From Synergistaceae bacterium (lineage in GTDB: Bacteria > Synergistota > Synergistia > Synergistales > Aminobacteriaceae), in contig JAITGX010000040.1 in the NCBI GenBank assembly GCA_031280275.1, forward strand, positions 1-53,681: a DNA stretch of 53,681 nucleotides, in the 5' to 3' direction. The translations under genes and the position numbers were made by a program. This document shows, piece by piece, positions 47,260-53,681 of the stretch. Each line of letters begins with the position of its first letter. The first letter of the stretch is position 1. The notes below the pieces were generated by a model. The model was not told the DNA's origin, made no database searches, and saw nothing but the letters and a program-made list of their open reading frames with translations.

Positions 47260-48309
47260 TTAGAATATTCTTTTCAGGTCCTCGAAAGCCACATGGCGCG
47301 TGAAGGCCTCTCCGACGCGCCGCAGCAGTACCATCTGCACCCCGCCGCCCGCGCTTTTCTTGTCCGCGGACAAGAGTGGAAACAGGCTCATGAGGTCGCC
47401 GGGGTACTCCGTTTCCAGACCCTGGGCCGTCAGGGCGCGGCGCAGGGCATTTACAGTTCCCGGTTCCGTGAAACCCATCGCCTCCCCCGCCTCAGCGGCC
47501 AGCACCATACCCATCGCCACTGCCTCCCCGTGACGGTACGTCTCAAAACCTCCGCTTTTTTCTATCGCATGCCCCAGGGTATGCCCGAAGTTCAGCAGCA
47601 TCCGCTCACCAAAATCCCGTTCGTCTCGCGCCACGATCTCGGCTTTGATTTGGCAGCAGGTGTGAATAAGCCCCGCCAAATCCGGTTCTCCGTCCTCCAA
47701 TAGGGCCTCAAACAGGGAACGCGAGCGGATGGCTCCGTACTTGACAACTTCCGCCATACCGCACCGCCGCTCCCGTTCCGGCAGGGAATCCAGCACGGCA
47801 GGGTCGATGACGGTCAGCTCCGGCTGGTGGAAGGCCCCGGCGAGGTTTTTCCCCTGAGGAAGGTTGACGGCTGTCTTGCCGCCCACGCTTGAATCCACCT
47901 GAGCCAGGAGTGTGGTGGGAACCTGGACGATCCGGACGCCCCGCATCCACGTGGCGGCCGCGAACCCCGCCAGGTCTCCAATAACCCCCCCGCCGAAGGC
48001 CGCGACAAGGCCGTTCCGCGTCAGTTTCCGCCGCGCGAAGTCCCCGTACAGGCGCGACAATCCCTCCAGGGACTTGATTCCCTCGCCGGGAGGCAAGACG
48101 ATCACCGGGTCGAAGCTGTCCACCGACGAGGCGAAGGTCTCCCCGTGGGCAGCCCAGACGTTCTCGTCGCTGACTACCGCCAACGGGGCGTTCTTCCGGA
48201 GGGGCGCCAGCAGTCCGCCCAGCTCTCTCAGCAGCCCCTTGCCGATGAGAATGTCGTATCGCCCGCCCTCGAATCCCACCGTCAGTTTTTGAGCTTTCAC
48301 CGCGTCCAT
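47260..48309 (-). CDS. aroB: 3-dehydroquinate synthase
   Basis: FGGGVIGDLAGFAAATWMRGVRIVQVPTTLLAQVDSSVGGKTAVN; NFGHTLGHAIE. Confidence 0.97.
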   Translation of the reverse strand: MDAVKAQKLTVGFEGGRYDILIGKGLLRELGGLLAPLRKNAPLAVVSDENVWAAHGETFASSVDSFDPVIVLPPGEGIKSLEGLSRLYGDFARRKLTRNGLVAAFGGGVIGDLAGFAAATWMRGVRIVQVPTTLLAQVDSSVGGKTAVNLPQGKNLAGAFHQPELTVIDPAVLDSLPERERRCGMAEVVKYGAIRSRSLFEALLEDGEPDLAGLIHTCCQIKAEIVARDERDFGERMLLNFGHTLGHAIEKSGGFETYRHGEAVAMGMVLAAEAGEAMGFTEPGTVNALRRALTAQGLETEYPGDLMSLFPLLSADKKSAGGGVQMVLLRRVGEAFTRHVAFEDLKRIF

Positions 48310-49151
48310 CGCTTCAGCATCTCCCTTTTGTTCTCCCCAGCGCGCTTTAGAAGCGCATGAAGCGCCGCTCCATCCCCTGTCATCAGAGCGTCTCGGATTT
48401 CCCTCAAACCCTCCATGTAGGTTTCGAGGCGGACCAGAGTGTGAACGCGGTTGTCCATCAGCAATTCCGTCCAGGCTTCGGCGTTGATGTCGGCGACTCG
48501 GGTGCAGTCCCGGAACGCCCCCGCCGTGAACGCGGGCCCCGTGTCAGGGTGAGGCTTGAGGCAGAGCCCTGCTGAAGCGATGTGCATCAGGTCGCTGGTG
48601 TAGGCGATGACCGCGTCGTGTTCCGCGGGCGCCGCCACCGCCACACGACTCGCGCCGATGTGGCCGGCCAGCTCTCGCATAAGTTCCACGCTTCCCGGCC
48701 TCGTGGAGGGAAGCGGGCAAAGGATCAGTCCAGAATTTTTAAACATCGCCGGGTCCGCGTTGTCGAAGCCATCGCGTTCCTTGCCGGTCATGGGATGAAT
48801 GCCCACGTAGTCCACGCTGGAGGGTAACAGGTCAGCGAGTTGGGCATAAAGGCCGCTCTTGACGCCGCAGATGTCCGAGACCACCGCGCCTTCCCGGAAC
48901 ATCCCGGCGCATTGCTCGACCATCGGCGGGATGTGGTGAGCGTAGACGCAGAAAATAACCAGATCGGCATCCCTCACCACGGACTCCGCGTTCGTGACGG
49001 CCTGGTCCACCACGCCCGCGCGTTCCGCTTTCCGGCACACGTCCTCCAGCGCGTCAGCGCCCGTTATCCGTGCGTCCCGAAAACCGCGCAGAGCTCCCGC
49101 CAGCGAGGCCCCCATCAGGCCCAGACCCACCACGCAAATCCCGTAACTCAC
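48297..49151 (-). CDS. tyrA: Prephenate dehydrogenase
   Basis: GICVVGLGLMGASLAGALRG; HPMTGKERDGFDNADPAMFKNS; GTG start at 49151 preceded by AGGGAG (upstream ATG at 49178 also possible). Confidence 0.92.
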   Translation of the reverse strand: MSYGICVVGLGLMGASLAGALRGFRDARITGADALEDVCRKAERAGVVDQAVTNAESVVRDADLVIFCVYAHHIPPMVEQCAGMFREGAVVSDICGVKSGLYAQLADLLPSSVDYVGIHPMTGKERDGFDNADPAMFKNSGLILCPLPSTRPGSVELMRELAGHIGASRVAVAAPAEHDAVIAYTSDLMHIASAGLCLKPHPDTGPAFTAGAFRDCTRVADINAEAWTELLMDNRVHTLVRLETYMEGLREIRDALMTGDGAALHALLKRAGENKREMLKRWTR

Positions 49152-49181
49152 TATTTCTCCCTGCTTTCTGCGCGGCACGCG

Positions 49182-49216
49182 AAAAAAGCCGGGACCCTAT
49201 CTCGGACCCCGGCTTT
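49182..49216 (-). terminator. Intrinsic terminator between leader ORF and tyrA (candidate attenuator)
   Basis: minus strand AAAGCCGGGGTCCGAGATAGGGTCCCGGCTTTTTT. Confidence 0.75.
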
Positions 49217-49243
49217 ACCTGCGCTTTGTCGCAGCTTTGTTTT

Positions 49244-49366
49244 TTAACGGCGGCACAAACCACGACGCGCACAAACTCCCCGCAAAGCGGAATCCATGCC
49301 CTCCAAGGAAAAGCTCGCGAAACAATAATAAAGCGCCGCGTAACCCTTCGCCGCCTCGTGCCTCAT
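49244..49366 (-). CDS. 40-aa leader ORF MRHEAAKGYAALYYCFASFSLEGMDSALRGVCARRGLCRR
   Basis: ATG at 49366 with GAAAGGGAG upstream, downstream of a promoter and upstream of a terminator. Confidence 0.5.
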   Translation of the reverse strand: MRHEAAKGYAALYYCFASFSLEGMDSALRGVCARRGLCRR

Positions 49367-49424
49367 ATTCGCAAGTCTCCCTTTCTATCGCCGGTTTCAC
49401 CAAACTTTCCTCTTGACTTGTGAG

Positions 49425-49453
49425 ATTATAACCTTAAAAATTTTAGAACGCAA
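49425..49453 (-). promoter_or_regulatory. Predicted sigma70-type promoter for leader-tyrA-aroB
   Basis: TTGCGT - 17 bp - TATAAT on the minus strand. Confidence 0.65.
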
Positions 49454-49538
49454 GACCCCTGAGCAATGAATCAGGGCAAAGGCATCAAACGGCAGCAAGC
49501 AACTGGAGGATATAATCGTCGTTCCAAGAAGCTTACCT

Positions 49539-49880
49539 CTAAAACTTATCTTTAGAAGAGCGTTCTTTTTTTACAAGGTTGACTGCCATATGCCTGAGGA
49601 GCGCCATATTCTCCGCGCTATGCCGCTTCCTGTTTCCAGCATAATCTTCTCGGAAATTTATATCCAGTACCCAATGCAAGCTGTTTTCAATTCCTCAATA
49701 CGCCCGGATAGCTTTTCCTATACCCTCTGCATCCGCCTCAAGACTGCTTTCGTATACGGTATGCGGCATATTTTTAAATCCGTCCTTTTCTTCGCACGAA
49801 AAAAGCAGCTTCACCGCTTCAAATGTATTTCCCTGGTTTCCTTTCAAACCTAAAACATAGTCGGCATTGGCGTTTACAAT
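49539..49880 (-). pseudogene. ISAs1-family transposase C-terminal relic with internal stop
   Basis: minus-strand translation IVNANADYVLGLKGNQGNTFEAVKLLFSCEEKDG...AIRAY*GIENSLHWVLDINFREDYAGNRKRHSAENMALLRHMAVNLVKKERSSKDKF*. Confidence 0.85.
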
Positions 49881-50506
49881 CCAATATCAACAACTTAAGT
49901 ATTTATGCGTGGGATTTTCTGTTGTAATGATACTTAGTCTTTCCCGAAGTAAGCGGTCTTTCCACAGAACGTCCCGGCCGTATGGGCACGACGGATTTTT
50001 CAATCTCAATGGTAATAATATCCAAAGCACGAAGACGCTCCTCTGTTGAGGTCAAAAAACAGGCTGCCGCTGGATGATCCCGAAGTGCCGCGATAATCTG
50101 GTTTAAATTGGCAGCGTACTCGTATTTGTTATCTTTGCCGGCGCGTTTCTTCTGCATGACCCGGAACATTTTTTCGAATGGAGAATGGTCGAAATGGCCG
50201 CGAGCCTTGCTCAAAGCCTGCTGTTCATCCTCGCGCTTTTTTCCTGCTGCGAAAGTTGAGATGTATAATGAGACTCAAGAGAGGCGCTTTAGAACATCAA
50301 AGCGAGGCTGTCTGGGGTATCCCCCCGAAAGGGGGTGATTGAATAAGGCGTCCAACGATAATTAAACTTGCACGAGAGTTGACTAATCTCGTGCGAGCCC
50401 TGGCGGAACCTCTCCGCGTTGCGGTTGTGTTGGAACTGCTCCAATTCCTTCGCTAAGGGCGTAAGTCCGAGGTGAGGGTAACAGCCCCGCCATCGCTCTA
50501 CCCGAT

Positions 50507-50785
50507 ATGCCGAAACTGCTTGAAGCGTTTGGCGGAACCGGGCGCAACGCCGACGCGCCAACCGCAAGAACTTTGATACTCTGCGACGTTTTGCGGGTCA
50601 AGAGCAAATGGAACTGCGATGTGGATAACGCTTTAGGTACCGACAGTCTGGTAAAGCTGGATAACGGAACGATGGTGCGCGTTGTGAAGTTTAAATTGCC
50701 GGGAGGCAAGATGGAGACCCTCATCACCGATCTGTTCGAGTTGCCGGAGGAGTGTTTTCCAAAGCTGTATTTTCTATTTGTCTGA
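50507..50785 (+). pseudogene. IS4-like transposase fragment
   Basis: LILCDVLRVKSKWNCDVDNALGTDSLVKLDNGTMVRVVKFKLPGGKMETLITDLFELPEECFPKLYFL, ends before the expected downstream motif. Confidence 0.6.
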
Positions 50786-50812
50786 ATATTTTTAGGGCGA
50801 ACTTCCTCTTCA

Positions 50813-50835
50813 AGCCCCCGGCTTTGCCGGGGGCT
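50813..50835. terminator. GC-rich hairpin downstream of the nitrilase-family gene (weak T-tract)
   Basis: AGCCCCCGGC-TTT-GCCGGGGGCT. Confidence 0.5.
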
Positions 50836-50841
50836 ATTGAT

Positions 50842-51672
50842 CTACCCGAGGCGCTCTTTTGTTGAAAGATTGCATTCCCTGATGTTGTCGGCGATGAAAT
50901 TTCTCCTCAGGTCTTTTAGGTAAGGGATAGCCTCTCTTTGTTTTTTTACGTTTTCGAGGTTTATCTCCGCTGTTATAACGTCGTATTCAGAGCCAGCGCT
51001 TGCAATTAAATCGCCTCTGGGGTCTACTATTCTGCTGTTGGCCGCGAACACCGTATCAGTTTTCTCGGTTCCTGACCGATTGCAGGCCACCACGTAGATG
51101 CCGTTTTCAACTGCCCTGGCTCTGGACAAAAGGTCCCAGGCGTACAGCCTAGGCATTCCAAAAGCCGAGGGGCACGCTATCACCTCAGCACCGCGCAGAG
51201 CAAGCACCCTGGCGCCTTCAGGGAAACCTATCTCGTAGCATATCTGCAATCCCAGTCTGCAAACACCTATATCGAAAACGGCGTAGCCGTCTCCATACGA
51301 AAAGCGATCTTTTTCACCCGCCCACAGGAAATTTTTTCTGTACGTCCCCACTAGCCCGTCCGGTCCCGTCAAAAACGCCGTGTCATAAAGAACACCGTTG
51401 GCCGACTCAATTACCGTACCCGTTGCAAATATCCCCTTATCCCGGCAAAGCGAAGCCATTTTCTCGGTTGTGGGGCCGGGTATGGGGGACGCCAGTTCAC
51501 TGTCCTTCTCCTCAACCCTATATCCTGTGTCAAAAAGTTCCGGCAGTACTACGAGCAACGCTCCTTTTTCCGCCGCAGCGACGGTCATATCCACCGCTAC
51601 GCCGAGGTTTTTGGCGACGTCAAACGGGGCGCAGTTCATCTGCACCGCAGCCACTTTAAATGATTCTGACAT
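50842..51672 (-). CDS. Carbon-nitrogen hydrolase (nitrilase superfamily)
   Basis: LLVVLPELFDTGY (Glu), YRKNFLW (Lys), GLQICYEIGFPE (Cys) catalytic triad context. Confidence 0.92.
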   Translation of the reverse strand: MSESFKVAAVQMNCAPFDVAKNLGVAVDMTVAAAEKGALLVVLPELFDTGYRVEEKDSELASPIPGPTTEKMASLCRDKGIFATGTVIESANGVLYDTAFLTGPDGLVGTYRKNFLWAGEKDRFSYGDGYAVFDIGVCRLGLQICYEIGFPEGARVLALRGAEVIACPSAFGMPRLYAWDLLSRARAVENGIYVVACNRSGTEKTDTVFAANSRIVDPRGDLIASAGSEYDVITAEINLENVKKQREAIPYLKDLRRNFIADNIRECNLSTKERLG

Positions 51673-51702
51673 GGAAGCACCTCCATATATTTTGGGATAA
51701 CA

Positions 51703-51798
51703 TTAATACCATTTTTGGAGAAGGACTACGCTGACTACAACAGTAAAAGCACACCCGGCAACCCAAACAGCGAGCATCGGACTGGCAAACATTATCAT
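51703..51798 (-). CDS. 31-aa single-TM peptide MIMFASPMLAVWVAGCAFTVVVSVVLLQKWY (candidate symporter accessory subunit)
   Basis: GGGGAG-5 nt-ATG; hydrophobic; located between the symporter and the nitrilase gene on the same strand; absent from the ORF track. Confidence 0.65.
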   Translation of the reverse strand: MIMFASPMLAVWVAGCAFTVVVSVVLLQKWY

Positions 51799-51847
51799 TA
51801 TATCTCCCCTTTGCATAATCAAGCTATGTTTTCATCAAATGTTTTCC

Positions 51848-53314
51848 TCAAAAAGCGGTACTTTTTGCCGCCTTGCCGGCTGTTAGGCAGCCCACAAGAA
51901 ACATGACGATGAAACTTACGATTACCCCCCATGCTCCAGCGGCCATAACGCTCTTTTCAATACCGCTGATAATATAAACATACAAATAGAAACCAAGTCC
52001 GCAAAATGTCGCGCAAATAGCCGCTATAGCGCTCTTGAATCTTGGAAACAATATCGCAACCATCAAGGGCGCAAGCGTGGCGGACGCCACTCCGGAAATG
52101 CCTATCCAAACCATAACTCCCATAAATGCAGGAGGGTTGAGCACCAAGTACAGTGAAACGGCGACTATAAGGGTCGGGAAAATTCTTGTCAGAAGAAAAG
52201 CCACCCTGTCCGCTTTTTCTTCGCTCATTTTTAAAATTCCGCGTTTTACTAAAGTTTTTTTGAAAACATCCGTGGCTAGGCATGTCGTTATGACAATGGT
52301 AAGCCCGCAAGCTGTCGACATAAGTGCGGCTATAATCGCCACGGCAATTAATGTCGAAATTATAGGATGGAAAAGTTTGGAATATACGACTAAAGAGCTG
52401 TCTGGCACGGTAAGGGTTGGATCGATTGCGCGCATGTATATGCCGCCAAACATAACCAGCAGACAGCAAAACGCGGAGATCATCCAAGTAATAATCATTT
52501 TTTTCATATCTTTGGGATTTTTGAGCGCCATAATTTTATTGAGCAGCTGCGGTTGTCCCGCAAAGGCGAACTCGACGAACAACACCCCAAATACCGCAGC
52601 ATAAGAATACATATGCAGGGCATTTGGGTTGGTTACGGCAACAAAATTCGGATCTTGCGCCGCAATGATCATGGACACTTCCGTCAAGCCGCCCTGAAAA
52701 ATTACAAACCCCGAAAGAAAAACGAAAACGCCGCAGAACATCATGATAATCATCTGGCCAATGCTGGTGTAAACGTCGGCGAACAGCCCTCCCATAGTCA
52801 CATAAACAGCGGTGACAATGGCGACGGAGTATAATGCCGCCTTATATTCAACACCTTCTATCATGCCAGATATCACCGAAGCGCCCGCGGAAAACTGTCC
52901 CGCTATATAGAATATCTGGAGCAGAAATGCGATTGCTATAATGCAGCGCAGAGTATCGCTCTTGTAGGAAGTGGCTAACCAGTCGGCCATGGTATCAACC
53001 TTCAGGCTTTCCGTTCCTTCCCGCACGCCCTTTGCGATAATAATGAATCCCAGCGTAGACGCTCCAAATATGGCAAGAAAAATCCATAGGGCGGTCTGCC
53101 CCCAAGCGTACATATAGCCGACATATCCCTGAAATGTGGCCGCGCTGAAGAAAGAGGCGGAGAAGGCGAGTCCTAACGGAATCGGCCCCAAAGATTTACC
53201 GGCCAACGCAAAATCACTGGCGTCTTTTATCTTTTTAGCTCCAATAAAACCTACAAAAATGACAAAGAACAAATAAAGGCTGATGCCAATGATCATCCAT
53301 GTGTTTAACGACAT
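51848..53314 (-). CDS. Sodium:solute symporter (SSS) family protein
   Basis: start MSLNTWMIIGISLYLFFVIFVGFIGAKKIKDASDFALAGKSLGPIPLGLAFSASFFSAATFQGYVG; about 13 hydrophobic segments. Confidence 0.9.
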   Translation of the reverse strand: MSLNTWMIIGISLYLFFVIFVGFIGAKKIKDASDFALAGKSLGPIPLGLAFSASFFSAATFQGYVGYMYAWGQTALWIFLAIFGASTLGFIIIAKGVREGTESLKVDTMADWLATSYKSDTLRCIIAIAFLLQIFYIAGQFSAGASVISGMIEGVEYKAALYSVAIVTAVYVTMGGLFADVYTSIGQMIIMMFCGVFVFLSGFVIFQGGLTEVSMIIAAQDPNFVAVTNPNALHMYSYAAVFGVLFVEFAFAGQPQLLNKIMALKNPKDMKKMIITWMISAFCCLLVMFGGIYMRAIDPTLTVPDSSLVVYSKLFHPIISTLIAVAIIAALMSTACGLTIVITTCLATDVFKKTLVKRGILKMSEEKADRVAFLLTRIFPTLIVAVSLYLVLNPPAFMGVMVWIGISGVASATLAPLMVAILFPRFKSAIAAICATFCGLGFYLYVYIISGIEKSVMAAGAWGVIVSFIVMFLVGCLTAGKAAKSTAF

Positions 53315-53417
53315 GAAACACACGCCTCCTCGTGAAATAAATTTGTTGAAAGTAAGCCGAACATCCGGTAAATTTCCACCGTAAAGATTCGTCGGGTAAG
53401 CTCGTTCCACCCCCTCA

Positions 53418-53571
53418 CGGCATATCTGCAACCTGAGTCCGCAAAACCTGTATCGGAGACTGCTTAACCATCTCTATACGAGAAGCGGTTTACCTCCCTC
53501 CCAAAGAAATTTTTTAGTCACGGGCCAGGTACCAGGAACGCCAGTCCGCAGCCCTTCTATACCCTAAATCC
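53418..53571 (-). pseudogene. Eroded, internally deleted duplicate of the nitrilase-family gene
   Basis: CATATCTGCAACCTGAGTCCGCAAA...CTATACGAGAAGCG...AAGAAATTTTTT resembles 51237-51330; GGGCCAGGTACCAGGAACGCCAGTCCGCAGCCCTTCT resembles 51474-51511. Confidence 0.8.
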
Positions 53572-53638
53572 CCCAAAAATTATATGCTTATATCTATCAA
53601 ACATAGATTAAGCTCATATTTAGGGATAGACAAGACCC

Positions 53639-53681
53639 CCCTATAAGCATATAATAATTGGAATTTTATATGCTTATAGGG
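53639..53681. repeat. 16-bp inverted repeat, 11-bp spacer, at the window edge
   Basis: CCCTATAAGCATATAA - TAATTGGAATT - TTATATGCTTATAGGG; third half-site at 53580-53592. Confidence 0.85.

Noticed and set aside
49903-50214. 103-aa minus ORF as a functional gene
   Set aside because: No recognisable domain, lies between transposase relics, likely a chance ORF or part of decayed element DNA.

Overview
The window is 53.7 kb of a bacterial chromosome spanning the replication origin. The gene set (diderm-type genes plus csaB, DUF5693 and rnj) looks like Synergistota or a relative, but that is an inference. It opens with the 3' end of a 5S rRNA and its terminator. Next comes a signalling cluster: a stand-alone REC protein, two HPt-containing hybrid histidine kinases, and a BMP-family binding protein between them. 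Then follow msrA, thpR, a cupin gene, trkH/trkA, a 2Fe-2S/ASKHA protein, uvrA, a third hybrid kinase, recF-dnaN-oriC-dnaA, an acyl-ACP thioesterase, a fourth hybrid kinase, tRNA-Thr(CGT), gyrA, psd-pssA, a TPP riboswitch with thiD-thiM-thiE, a DinG-like helicase, rpsT, ogt, csaB, a DUF5693 protein, maf, uppP, rnj, aroB and tyrA. After tyrA there is a graveyard of transposase relics, then a nitrilase-family gene and an SSS symporter. The strongest non-gene observations are: (1) a near-palindromic DnaA-trio element in oriC, with TAG trios facing outward on both sides of an AT core, next to DnaA boxes in arrays with 11-bp spacing; (2) a dispersed ~105-bp imperfect-palindrome repeat family with at least 7 full or partial copies, several supplying the 3' ends of genes; (3) a promoter, a 40-aa Tyr/Phe-containing leader ORF and a terminator upstream of tyrA-aroB; (4) an uncalled 31-aa membrane peptide between the symporter and the nitrilase gene; (5) a cupin gene flanked by an exact 18-bp inverted repeat; and (6) an orphan BMP binding protein between two hybrid kinases.
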